This document shows positions 34,470 to 42,621 of a DNA stretch of 64,000 bases, piece by piece. The position numbers were made by a program, and so were the translations under genes. How positions within the stretch are numbered: the first letter of the stretch is position 1; each line of letters opens with the position of its first letter. The notes beneath the pieces are model-generated. The model was given only the letters and a program-made list of their open reading frames with translations. It searched no databases and had not been told where the DNA came from. Source of the DNA: Rhizobium sp. Leaf306 (lineage in GTDB: Bacteria; Pseudomonadota; Alphaproteobacteria; Rhizobiales; Rhizobiaceae); the NCBI RefSeq assembly GCF_001423425.1, contig NZ_LMNX01000002.1:434001-498000 (forward strand). Direction: 5' to 3'.

Positions 34470-35357
34470 ATGACCTTCCAGCCCCGGATGCGAAACCAGA
34501 TCGAAGGTTTTTCGGTCATCGGCGGCATGCGTCGGCGGCACTGGAATGGTATCACCGCAGATCTGTGGGATGTGGAATGCGGCCCGCATGCGGGCGGTTA
34601 TTACGTGGCGCAGGATCCGCGGCTTTTCATTCTGTTGGAGCATCGCGGCGGCGGGCGGCCGCTGGTGAAGTGCAGTCCACGAGCGGGCGGTTCGCCGCAG
34701 GACAGTTGCGAAAGCCCGATTTCCTATATCCCGGCCGAGATGGATCTGTGGGTGGATATCGAAGACGTCCAGTATGTGCGGCACCTCGACATTCATTTCG
34801 ATGCGGATGGTTTGCGGCGCCGGCTGATGGACGAGCTCGATCCGCGGCGTCTGACCGAGCCGCATCTCCTGTTTGCCGATCAGCGCGTGATGTCGCTGGC
34901 GCAGCTGATTGCGACGGAAGTCGCCAGTCCGGACCCGCTCCATGATCTCTACGGCGATGGCCTGACGGTCGCGCTGCTCGTCGATGTGCTGAAGATCGTC
35001 AAGCTGTCGGACGCTCGCAAGCGCAGCACGCTTGCCCCGTGGCAGTTGCGGCGCGCCGTGGAATTCATCGAGGCCAATTGCCTTCGCAGCATTCGACTGC
35101 AGGAGATCGCGACCCTGACGGGGTTGTCGCAATCGCATTTCAGCCACTCGTTCAAGGCGTCGACCGGGTTTGCACCGCACGAGTGGCAGATGAATGCCCG
35201 TCTCGACCGTGCCAAGCATATGCTGATTTCCGGCGCCCGGCCGCTGACCGAAATCGCGGTCGAGAGCGGCTTTGCCGATCACGCCCATTTCAGCCGCGTG
35301 TTCCGCAAGCATGTGGGCACCACGCCGTCGAAATGGAAAAAGTCACACTCGGTTTGA
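34470..35357 (+). CDS. AraC family transcriptional regulator of the siderophore locus
   Basis: A 295-residue regulator. The N-terminal ligand domain is unassigned (VIGGMRRRHWNGITADLWDV). The C-terminal double helix-turn-helix is clear: RLQEIATLTGLSQSHFSHSF, GFAPHEWQMNARLDRAKHML, then LTEIAVESGFADHAHFSRVF and GTTPSKWKK. AraC proteins beside siderophore receptor genes usually sense the ferric siderophore and activate uptake (as known for YbtA and AlcR). The start is taken at 34470, because an in-frame ATG at 34452 overlaps the palindrome and lacks a ribosome binding site. Confidence 0.87.
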   Translation: MTFQPRMRNQIEGFSVIGGMRRRHWNGITADLWDVECGPHAGGYYVAQDPRLFILLEHRGGGRPLVKCSPRAGGSPQDSCESPISYIPAEMDLWVDIEDVQYVRHLDIHFDADGLRRRLMDELDPRRLTEPHLLFADQRVMSLAQLIATEVASPDPLHDLYGDGLTVALLVDVLKIVKLSDARKRSTLAPWQLRRAVEFIEANCLRSIRLQEIATLTGLSQSHFSHSFKASTGFAPHEWQMNARLDRAKHMLISGARPLTEIAVESGFADHAHFSRVFRKHVGTTPSKWKKSHSV

Positions 35358-35433
35358 ATCGGCTGCGATGGGGTTCAGTCCAGCAACTTTGCCCAAGATC
35401 GTTCAAATATCGCGGATGCGGGCAAGCGACGGC

Positions 35434-35451
35434 GTTTAATTTGAGTTAAAC
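35434..35451. promoter_or_regulatory. Palindrome upstream of the TonB-dependent receptor
   Basis: GTTTAA-TTTGAG-TTAAAC, perfect 6-bp arms, about 47 bp before the receptor ATG. It shares GTTTAAT with the right arm of the 34424-34452 palindrome, so both could bind the AraC protein or an iron regulator. Confidence 0.45.
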
Positions 35452-35497
35452 ACTCATCTATTGTGCCAGGTAGTGTGGCGGCGTGAGTGGGGCGAAT

Positions 35498-37672
35498 ATG
35501 AGTGGAAGTTTGGGGAAGAACAAGGTGAAGGCGGCGCTTGGGGCAGGGGTTGCCCTAATGGCGCTCAGCGCATCGTTTAGCGCGCGGGCGCAGGTGCAGA
35601 GCGAGGGGACAACGCTTGCACCGATCGTGATCGAGGGCCAAGGAACGGAAGGCGGCGGTACCGGCCCTGTTGAGGGTTACGTTGCCAAGCAGACGACCAC
35701 GGGTTCCAAGACCGATACGCCGATCAATGAAATTCCGCAGTCCGTATCCGTCGTCGGACGCGAGGAGCTGGAGGACCGCGGCGTCGTCGATAAGGTCGAT
35801 CAGGCGCTTCTCTATACGCCCGGCGTCTTTGCGCAGCCTTATGGTTCTGATCCCGATACCGACTGGATTTATGTGCGCGGCTTCAACGCTTCGCAGACGG
35901 GTCTCTTCTACGACAATCTGGCTCTGACCAGTCACGCTTTCGGCAATTTCCAGATCGATCCGTTCCTGCTGGAGCGCGTGGAAGTTCTCAAAGGCCCGGC
36001 ATCGGTTCTGCTCGGGGGCGCCAATGCCGGCGGTGTCGTGAACTTGGTGCGCAAGCGCCCCACGGACGAGCCCTATTTCTACACCGAGCTCGGAGTGGAC
36101 AGCAACGGCAGCGGTTATGCCGGCTTCGACTTCTCGGACAAGGCGCTCGGCAGCGATGTCGTCAGCTACCGCTTCACGGGCAAGCTTTCCGGCGGCCAGG
36201 GCTATTCGGATGAGCAGGATGATATCCGCGGCGTGTTCATGCCGCAGATCACATTCCAGCCGACCGACACGACCAGCCTCAATGTCTGGGCCTCCGTCAG
36301 CAAGCTCGATCAGACCCATACGTCCAACGGTCTGCTGCCCTATACCGGCACGGTGGAAAACAATCCCGTGTTCGGCAAGCTTGACCGAGACGTGTTTGTC
36401 GGCGACCCCGACTTCGACATCGGTCGTTCGACCCAGGCAATGGTCGGCTACGAGTTCGAGCATGAGTTCGATAGCGGCTGGAAGTTCACGCAGAACCTGC
36501 GTTACGCGCATCTCGACAAGCGCGAACGCCAGATCTACGCGTTCGACTTCCTCTCGCAGACCGATGGTCTGGTGCTGACCTACGCAGACGACGTGCGCTC
36601 TTCGGCCGACTCGTTCAATATCGACAACCGGCTGGAGAACGAGTTCGAGCTTGGCGGCGCGAGCCACAAGGTGATGGCTGGCGTGGATTATCGCTACTAC
36701 CGTCTCGACAACGATCAGCTCGCGACACCCTTCGGTTCCTATCCGCCGCAATACGATCCGCTCAACCCGAGCAATGACCTGCCAACACCAACACTCGTGC
36801 CTTCGACGCATCAGATCTACACGATCAATCAGGTCGGTGCGTATGTTCAGGACCAGATCAAGTTCGGCGGAGGCTGGGTCGCCACCCTCAACGGTCGCTT
36901 CGATTATCTTGAAAGCGAGGTGGACGACCGCCTTGGCACCGGTGATGCCAAGCTGAACGATACCGCCTGGAGCGGCCGTGCGGGCATCGCCTACGAATTC
37001 GAAAACGGTGTGACGCCCTATGCCAGCGTCGCCACCTTCTTCAGCCCGCTGGTCGGCACCGGTGCGGATGGCGCGCTGAAGCCCGAAGAAGGCGAGCAGT
37101 ACGAGGCCGGCGTCAAGTACGAGCCGACCTGGCTCGACGGAAGTCTGACGGCGTCTGTATTCCAGATCGACAAGCAGAACTACACGGTCAGTGTCCCGGC
37201 CATCGGTGACCGTCAGCTCGGCGAAGTCCGCTCACGCGGTGTTGAACTCGAAGGCAAGTTCAATCTCGATCGCAACTGGAAGCTCATCGCTGCCGCCTCC
37301 TACACCGATCTCGAGTTCACCGAAAACCCTGGCGATTCCTCGCTGGAGGGCAATACGCCGGCGGTGGTGCCGAACGCGCAGACATCGCTCTGGCTGGACT
37401 ACACGGTCACGGACGGACCGCTCGAAGGCCTGGGTCTAGGGGCCGGCGTGCGCTACCGCGGCAAGTCCTGGGCTGACGACGCCAATACGCTTCGCGTGGA
37501 GGACGCAACGGTGTTCGATGCCGGGATCCGTTATGAAAAGAACGACTGGAAAGCTGCTCTCAACGTGACCAACCTGTTCGACAAGGAATATGTCGCAGGC
37601 TGCAACACGATGTATTTCTGCGGCTACGGCGAAGCCCGTACGCTGACCTTGAAAGTCAGTAAGGTTTGGTAA
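35498..37672 (+). CDS. TonB-dependent siderophore receptor
   Basis: A 724-residue outer-membrane beta-barrel that imports a ferric siderophore. The signal peptide covers about residues 1-31 (GVALMALSASFSARAQ). The plug domain includes NEIPQSVSVVGREELEDRG, WIYVRGFNASQTGLFYDNL and VEVLKGPASVLLGGANAGGV. The barrel ends AALNVTNLFDKEYVAGC and a terminal aromatic residue (LKVSKVW), as needed for outer-membrane assembly. The ferrichrome/FhuA-like TIGR01783 group fits best; the exact ligand is unknown. The ATG at 35498 is preferred over a GTG at 35483. Confidence 0.93.
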   Translation: MSGSLGKNKVKAALGAGVALMALSASFSARAQVQSEGTTLAPIVIEGQGTEGGGTGPVEGYVAKQTTTGSKTDTPINEIPQSVSVVGREELEDRGVVDKVDQALLYTPGVFAQPYGSDPDTDWIYVRGFNASQTGLFYDNLALTSHAFGNFQIDPFLLERVEVLKGPASVLLGGANAGGVVNLVRKRPTDEPYFYTELGVDSNGSGYAGFDFSDKALGSDVVSYRFTGKLSGGQGYSDEQDDIRGVFMPQITFQPTDTTSLNVWASVSKLDQTHTSNGLLPYTGTVENNPVFGKLDRDVFVGDPDFDIGRSTQAMVGYEFEHEFDSGWKFTQNLRYAHLDKRERQIYAFDFLSQTDGLVLTYADDVRSSADSFNIDNRLENEFELGGASHKVMAGVDYRYYRLDNDQLATPFGSYPPQYDPLNPSNDLPTPTLVPSTHQIYTINQVGAYVQDQIKFGGGWVATLNGRFDYLESEVDDRLGTGDAKLNDTAWSGRAGIAYEFENGVTPYASVATFFSPLVGTGADGALKPEEGEQYEAGVKYEPTWLDGSLTASVFQIDKQNYTVSVPAIGDRQLGEVRSRGVELEGKFNLDRNWKLIAAASYTDLEFTENPGDSSLEGNTPAVVPNAQTSLWLDYTVTDGPLEGLGLGAGVRYRGKSWADDANTLRVEDATVFDAGIRYEKNDWKAALNVTNLFDKEYVAGCNTMYFCGYGEARTLTLKVSKVW

Positions 37673-37698
37673 CTTGACAACTTGAGTAAACTTTAGCA

Positions 37699-37719
37699 GG
37701 AAGGCCCTACGGGGCCTTT
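37699..37719 (+). terminator. Terminator-like hairpin after the receptor gene
   Basis: AAGGCCC / GGGCCTT with a 4-nt loop and a short TTTC tail. Weak T run, so it may only reduce read-through into the next gene. Confidence 0.5.
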
Positions 37720-37780
37720 CACACTGACCGGCTCATGGAGACTGTTGACGAACGGGTGAGCGCAGAGGAGCGCGACGGGA

Positions 37781-38842
37781 ATGTTGATGGACAGGTTTAC
37801 GCTTTCCGGCCAGGCAATTCCGGTCGACCCGGAGCGCATGCTGTGCGAGATCTGCGAACATTTCGTCGAGCATAGCGAGGTCAAGCGCGACGGCGACCAC
37901 GTCAATCTCGCAAGCGAGGTTGGCGAAGCCAATATCCGCAAGCAGGGCGGCTGCCTTTCGATCGATATTTCCTGCCCGTCGGCGCAGTTGCTGCAGCTCG
38001 TGCGCAGCTCGATTGCCGAGCATCTTTTCATGTTTGCCGGCGAAGAGCCGCTTGAGCTGAACTGGCATGACGAAGCGGTCCTGACGCCGATCCCGGGCCT
38101 TACCGAAATTCGCGTCGTTGCCGCACGGCATGTAACGCCGCATATGCGCCGCCTGACGCTTGCCTGCGACGACATTGCCCGGTTCGTCGGCGCCGACTAC
38201 CACATTCGCCTGCTGATCCCGAAAAAGGGCCGCAAGCCCGTCTGGCCGGTTACCCGTGCGGATGGTCGCCTCGGCTGGCTGAACGGCGAAGACGAAATGG
38301 TGATCCGCATCTACACGATCCGCAGCGTCGATGTGGTCCGCGGCGAGATGGATATCGACTTCGTTCTACACGAAAGCGACGGCCGGCCGATGCCGGGTGC
38401 CGAGTTCGGCCGCCATGCCGAACCGGGCGATGTCGCAGGTCTGCTCGGACCCGGCGGCGGCGGTCTGCCGGATGCCCGGCACATCATCCTTGCCGGCGAC
38501 GATACGGCCTTGCCGGCGATTTCCCGCATCCTCGCCGAAGCGCCTGCCGATGCGCGGCTGCAGGTGTTCATCGAAGTCGACGACGTTGCCGATCAGTTGC
38601 CACTCTGCTCCAGCGCATCTGTCGAGATCACCTGGCTGCATCGCAAGGGCATTGCGCCTGGCAAAGCCGGCATTCTTGGCCCGGTCGTTCTTCCCGTCAT
38701 CGAGCAGGCCGGGGCTGAAGCCTTTATCTGGATCGGCTGCGAGAAGTCCGAAGCTCGGCCGATCCGCAACCATCTGAAGTCCCGCGGCCACGACAAGAAG
38801 CGCATGTGCGTGATCGGATACTGGGGCGAGAACAAGCACTGA
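37781..38842 (+). CDS. DUF2218-siderophore-interacting fusion protein
   Basis: A 353-residue two-domain protein. Residues about 1-95 match DUF2218 (LCEICEHFVEHSEVKRDGDH, LFMFAGEEPLELNWHD). Residues about 105-350 are a second SIP/ViuB flavin reductase: RVVAARHVTPHMRRLTLACD, VIRIYTIRSVD, HIILAGDDTALPAISRILAE and FIWIGCEKSEARPIRNHLKS. The fusion is known in proteobacteria. It lies about 110 bp after the receptor gene and would serve ferric-siderophore reduction in the cytoplasm. Two SIP proteins in one locus suggest different siderophores or redox partners. Confidence 0.9.
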   Translation: MLMDRFTLSGQAIPVDPERMLCEICEHFVEHSEVKRDGDHVNLASEVGEANIRKQGGCLSIDISCPSAQLLQLVRSSIAEHLFMFAGEEPLELNWHDEAVLTPIPGLTEIRVVAARHVTPHMRRLTLACDDIARFVGADYHIRLLIPKKGRKPVWPVTRADGRLGWLNGEDEMVIRIYTIRSVDVVRGEMDIDFVLHESDGRPMPGAEFGRHAEPGDVAGLLGPGGGGLPDARHIILAGDDTALPAISRILAEAPADARLQVFIEVDDVADQLPLCSSASVEITWLHRKGIAPGKAGILGPVVLPVIEQAGAEAFIWIGCEKSEARPIRNHLKSRGHDKKRMCVIGYWGENKH

Positions 38843-38954
38843 CTGAGATTGCATTGGGGCAAATGCCCTAATCGTCAGGCGTGAGCGGCAACATGGTTGA
38901 CGCCGGCATGGCGAAGCAGGTAGGACGCCATTGTTCCCTTCTTGGGAACAGTGC

Positions 38955-39044
38955 GGAGAGGTGGCCGAGTGGTCGAAGGCGCTCCCCTGCTAAGGGAGTA
39001 TACCCGGAAGGGTATCGTGGGTTCGAATCCCATCTTCTCCGCCA
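38955..39044 (+). tRNA. tRNA-Ser (GCT anticodon)
   Basis: A 90-nt class II tRNA with encoded CCA. Acceptor GGAGAGG / CTTCTCC, anticodon loop CTGCTAA (GCT), long variable arm TACCCGGAAGGGTA and T-arm GGGTTCGAATCCC. No duplicated 3' end is seen in the window, so there is no sign of an island here. Confidence 0.95.
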
Positions 39045-39170
39045 CTATTTTCCCAGATCGTTTCGTCTCGACATCTTTTCTGGGAACTTTTGCACCTTCA
39101 GAAAGATAAGTCAGGAACCACCTCGCGACGTACCCGTTGATAGTCATTCACCTATCACAAAGGATACCCC

Positions 39171-39449
39171 ATGGCTCGCGATATTTCCTCCGACATCGAT
39201 CGTCTGTCCGATCAGCTCGCCGACCTGCGTTCGGCTCTCATGAAACAGGCCAGCTCTTCGGCAAGCGAGGCATCCAGCTATCTCGCACCGCGTGCCCGCC
39301 AGGTGGCGCGGCAGTTGAAGCACGGCAGCCATGACATTTCGGAGGTCGTACGCCGCAACCCGGGTACCGCAACCGGCGCACTCGTCGGCGCGCTTGCGAT
39401 TGGAGCCGCAATCGGCTTCCTTCTGTACACTGCCGCTGAGCGCGATTAA
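39171..39449 (+). CDS. Small membrane-anchored protein (DUF883/YqjD-like)
   Basis: A 92-residue protein. A helical amphipathic N-terminus (ISSDIDRLSDQLADLRSALM) leads to a C-terminal membrane segment (GALVGALAIGAAIGFLLY, about residues 70-87) after RRNPGTATG. This layout resembles E. coli ElaB/YqjD/DUF883 proteins, which anchor to the inner membrane and bind ribosomes; the resemblance is in shape more than in sequence. It is a single gene followed by a strong terminator. Confidence 0.75.
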   Translation: MARDISSDIDRLSDQLADLRSALMKQASSSASEASSYLAPRARQVARQLKHGSHDISEVVRRNPGTATGALVGALAIGAAIGFLLYTAAERD

Positions 39450-39458
39450 TTAGACCTG

Positions 39459-39494
39459 AAACAGGCGCATGGATTTCTTCCATGCGCCTGTTTT
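39459..39494 (+). terminator. Rho-independent terminator
   Basis: Perfect 14-bp stem AAACAGGCGCATGG / CCATGCGCCTGTTT with a short loop and a T run. It could work on both strands, serving the convergent peroxiredoxin gene too. Confidence 0.92.
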
Positions 39495-39512
39495 CACATT
39501 TGGACCTTAGGC

Positions 39513-40172
39513 TCAGGCCGACGGCTGTTTCGTCTTGCGCAGATACGGAAGAACCGTGTCGAACGATCCAAAGCGCGCAAGCGCATCCTCATTCGAAACC
39601 CCTGCCGTAATGATCACATCGTCGCCCTGCTGCCAGTTGGCGGGCGTTGCGACCTGATGCTTTGACGTCAGCTGGATCGAATCGATCGCCCTCAAGATTT
39701 CATTGAAATTGCGACCTGTTGTCATCGGGTAAGTGAGGATCAGTTTGATCTTCTTGTCTGGACCGATGACATAGACGGAACGTACCGTCGCGTTGTCTGC
39801 AGGTGTGCGGCCCTCAGACGATGACCCGGCGCTTGCCGGCAGCATGTCATAAAGTTTCGCGACGTTCAGATCCTTGTCGCCGATCAACGGATAATCGACA
39901 TCGTAGCCGGTGGCTGTGCGAATATCGTCCTTCCACTTGCCGTGGCTTTCGACAGGATCGACCGAGATGCCGACGATCTTGACGCCGCGCTTGCTGAATT
40001 CACCTTCGAGCCCCGCCATGGTGCCGAGTTCGGTGGTGCAGACGGGCGTGAAGTTCTTGGGGTGGGAAAACAGAACCGCCCAGCCATCGCCGATCCAGTT
40101 GTGGAATTCAATCGTGCCTTGGGTTGTTTCGGCAGTAAAGTCCGGGGCGATGTCGTTGATACGCAGGCTCAT
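39513..40172 (-). CDS. 1-Cys peroxiredoxin (Prx6 subfamily)
   Basis: A 219-residue peroxidase that reduces hydrogen peroxide and organic hydroperoxides. The peroxidatic Cys lies in HPKNFTPVCTTELGTMA (about residue 46), preceded by WAVLFS. The Prx6-type C-terminal extension is present (VYVIGPDKKIKLILTYPMTT, GRNFNEILRAIDSIQL, TPANWQQGDDVII). No resolving Cys in the usual position is seen. The ATG at 40172 has GGAGGA upstream and matches the family N-terminus (LRINDIAPDFTAETTQG). Confidence 0.93.
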   Translation of the reverse strand: MSLRINDIAPDFTAETTQGTIEFHNWIGDGWAVLFSHPKNFTPVCTTELGTMAGLEGEFSKRGVKIVGISVDPVESHGKWKDDIRTATGYDVDYPLIGDKDLNVAKLYDMLPASAGSSSEGRTPADNATVRSVYVIGPDKKIKLILTYPMTTGRNFNEILRAIDSIQLTSKHQVATPANWQQGDDVIITAGVSNEDALARFGSFDTVLPYLRKTKQPSA

Positions 40173-40398
40173 GATGAAGTCCTCCAGTGCTTTTCGCATT
40201 GTGATCGGTGACGGCGACATACCCGGTCGGGCGCCGCCTTTGGGTCACGTTGGATATTAGCGGTCGGCCCACTGAATACCACCACGTTTGTTCCAAATTG
40301 CGAGCGAGATGGGGCGAAAAGTTGCGCATCGAGTAACGATATCGAAGTCGCATTGCGCGGTCTGGGTTCGTCGCCGATGACCGGCGTCTGAATGCAAA

Positions 40399-40432
40399 TC
40401 AGCCCCGCATTCCTTTCGGAAGGCGAGGCTGA
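40399..40432 (-). terminator. Hairpin after the DUF1236 gene
   Basis: Compound stem: TCAGCC / GGCTGA outside and CCTT / AAGG inside with a TCGG loop. Only a weak T run follows on the minus strand. Confidence 0.45.
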
Positions 40433-40453
40433 CGGGAAATCCTTCGACCGCGA

Positions 40454-40852
40454 TTAGCGGATGATCTGGACGACCTTACGGGTCTGCGGATCGACGATCA
40501 CGCGTTCCTCGTTGACGACCGTGTAGGAATATTCCGGCGCTTCTGGGATCTGCGAGAGAACGACGGTTTCAGGAACCGCCTGGCCGACCACGATGCGCTC
40601 CTTGACGACGACGCGTTCGGTTGGCATCGGCTGCTGCTCGACATAGGTGACGACGCGCTGCGGCGGCGGATCGATTGCGCTGCCGACGATCGCGCCAGCG
40701 ACGCCACCAACGGCTGCGCCGACAGGTCCGCCGACGATTGCGCCGGTAACCGCGCCGCCTGCTGCACCATTAACCGTGCCCTGCTGCGCCATAGCGACCG
40801 GCGCAATGCCGATGCTGAGAAGGGTAGAAAGAACGAGGATCTTCGTTTTCAT
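40454..40852 (-). CDS. DUF1236 domain-containing exported protein
   Basis: A 132-residue protein. Signal peptide at residues 1-22 (ILVLSTLLSIGIAPVAMAQ). A Gly/Ala-rich glycine-zipper-like stretch follows (GGAVTGAIVGGPVGAAVGGV), then a DUF1236 domain ending YSYTVVNEERVIVDPQTRKV. The family is common in Rhizobiales and of unknown function; the zipper suggests membrane association or oligomerisation in the cell envelope. Confidence 0.85.
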   Translation of the reverse strand: MKTKILVLSTLLSIGIAPVAMAQQGTVNGAAGGAVTGAIVGGPVGAAVGGVAGAIVGSAIDPPPQRVVTYVEQQPMPTERVVVKERIVVGQAVPETVVLSQIPEAPEYSYTVVNEERVIVDPQTRKVVQIIR

Positions 40853-41242
40853 AACGTTTACCTTTCGATGCCTGCGACGGGACCGGCCCGGCAGTTTTAT
40901 GTTCCGCCAGATGCAACGGTCGTTTCCGACCCCGTTCTGGATGAGTATGGCGATGTCCTGATACCCAAAAGGATAATGTGTTCAGCGCCTTGATACGACC
41001 TGACAATGGCCGAACGGGTGGTTCGTTCCAGCCATTGGGCTTCAGTCCTGTGCGGTATGGGACCAAAGGCTGACACTTCGCTGATCTTGCCGAAGAGACG
41101 GAAAAGACGGAACAATTCCGGCGGCCGATGGATTTCAAATACTCAGTGCACTGCGCAGGCGGGATGCTGACACCTCATGTGGCAAGAGGCCGATACGACG
41201 GGCAATGCGCCCTTTGTCACGGCACATTTGAAGAGCCAACAG
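40853..41242. other. Divergent intergenic region
   Basis: About 390 bp between the DUF1236 gene and the Gly-rich protein gene. No supported gene, tRNA or strong hairpin; promoters of both genes are expected here. Confidence 0.45.
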
Positions 41243-41944
41243 ATGATCACACGCCGAGACATACTCACCGCCGTCACCACCGCAGCATTCGTCACGGTGT
41301 TTCTGCCTGTGCAGCTTCGTTTCGATGTGGCGTCGGATGGAATGCTGATCAGCATCGCCCAGGCACAGGCGCAAGGCAATGGCGGTGCAGGGTCTGGGGG
41401 CGGAGCCGGCGGTAATGGTGGCAAGGGAGGCTCGGGTCAGGGTGGCTCGGGGCAAGGTGGTTCTGGCTCGGGTGGCTCTGGTCCCGGTGGCTCTGGCCCA
41501 GGTGGTTCAGGCCAAGGCGGGTCAGGGCAGAGCGGCGGCTCAGCGGGTGACGGCGCGGATGGCGGATCGAAGGGTGACGGGGGCAAGGGCGGCTCTGGTA
41601 GCGGTGCGCCGGGAGAGGGCAATCGCGGGGACGCGCAAAATGCCGGAACGTCGGGGACACCCTCGGATGCTCCGGCGAATGGAGCCGTGACAGATGGACC
41701 GCAGAACACCGGCACCCAAAAGGACAATGCGATCGGGACGGAACCCGAGACACCGGACGTCTCGGCCGAAGGACGGAAGAAGACCTCTAAGAATTCGCGC
41801 TCGCTGTCTGTTCGTCATGCGAACGGAACCACAGAGCGGATCTCAGGCGATCGGTACGAGATGCGGGATTCACGGCAAAGACCGATCGTGAACCGCGAGG
41901 CCACACGATCGGACCGAAAGAGACTTGAGACGCTAAGCCGCTAA
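41243..41944 (+). CDS. Secreted Gly/Ser-repeat protein
   Basis: A 233-residue protein. The N-terminus has ITRRDILTAVTTAAFVTVFL, a twin-Arg plus hydrophobic stretch that could be a Tat or Sec signal. After AQAQAQGNGG comes a Gly-rich region with seven tandem GGSG[QSP] pentapeptides, then a Gly/Asp/Asn-rich stretch, and a basic C-terminus (SLSVRHANGTTERISGDRYE). Related rhizobial proteins exist but no function is known. The ATG at 41243 is preferred because the signal-like segment follows directly; a GTG-type upstream start adds only non-descript residues. Confidence 0.65.
   Translation: MITRRDILTAVTTAAFVTVFLPVQLRFDVASDGMLISIAQAQAQGNGGAGSGGGAGGNGGKGGSGQGGSGQGGSGSGGSGPGGSGPGGSGQGGSGQSGGSAGDGADGGSKGDGGKGGSGSGAPGEGNRGDAQNAGTSGTPSDAPANGAVTDGPQNTGTQKDNAIGTEPETPDVSAEGRKKTSKNSRSLSVRHANGTTERISGDRYEMRDSRQRPIVNREATRSDRKRLETLSR
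41426..41530 (+). repeat. Seven tandem 15-bp units encoding GGSG[QSP]
   Basis: Pentapeptides in order: GGSGQ twice, GGSGS, GGSGP twice, GGSGQ twice. Codons vary between units, so selection at the protein level is more likely than recent slippage. Confidence 0.8.
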
Positions 41945-41955
41945 CGGATACCGCG

Positions 41956-42621
41956 CTAGGCTGCTCCGCCCGTCCGACTTTCGGTCGCATCCCTAAGGGC
42001 CAGCGCTGCTTCGGTGCGGTTGGAGACTTTGAGTTTCGACAGAATGCGCGTCATGTGGTGCTTGACCGTCTTCTCATGCAGATCGAGCAGTTGCGCCACC
42101 CGCTTGTTGCTGAGACCCGATGCCACGAGGTTGAGGACTTCCTGTTCGCGATCCGTCAATTCCGCCATCAGATCCTGCTTGGCGGCATTTTCCCGTTCCT
42201 TTGCCATGCCGGCGAGAAGCCGGGCGGAGAGGCTAGGGGCCAGGTAGGGTTCTCCAGAGGCAACGGTGCGGACGACATCGGCCAGTTCGCGGGATCCGAT
42301 GCCTTTCAGAACATAGCCTTTGGCTCCAAGCTTCAGGGCACCTGCAATGTCCTCGTTGGCTTCCGATACGGTCAGCATGACGATCTTGATAGGGGGCCAG
42401 GCCTCGACGGCGCCGGCGACAGCCTGCAGTCCGTTTCCGGGCATCGAGATGTCCATCAGCATCACGTCGGGGCGTATATGCTCGACGATATGAAGCGCCT
42501 CGTCCTTAGAGCCACCTTCCGCCACGATCTCGAAACCCTCCATTTCAGAGAGGCTGCGGATCACTCCCTCGCGAAACAGCGGATGGTCGTCGATGACGGC
42601 TATTCTGGTTGGGGCTTTCAT
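41956..42621 (-). CDS. LuxR/NarL family response regulator
   Basis: A 221-residue regulator. The receiver domain has the acidic pair in VIDDHPLF, phospho-acceptor Asp57 in VMLMDISMPG, and Lys in YVLKGIGSREL. The C-terminal LuxR helix-turn-helix is LTDREQEVLNLVASGLSNKR then LDLHEKTVKHHMTRILSKL. Its ATG overlaps the stop of the upstream sensor kinase (ATGA), marking them as a cognate pair. Targets are unknown. Confidence 0.93.
   Translation of the reverse strand: MKAPTRIAVIDDHPLFREGVIRSLSEMEGFEIVAEGGSKDEALHIVEHIRPDVMLMDISMPGNGLQAVAGAVEAWPPIKIVMLTVSEANEDIAGALKLGAKGYVLKGIGSRELADVVRTVASGEPYLAPSLSARLLAGMAKERENAAKQDLMAELTDREQEVLNLVASGLSNKRVAQLLDLHEKTVKHHMTRILSKLKVSNRTEAALALRDATESRTGGAA

Noticed and set aside
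38955..39044. tRNA-Ser as a second island attachment site
   Set aside because: No downstream integrase and no second copy of its 3' end in the window; flanking genes look chromosomal.
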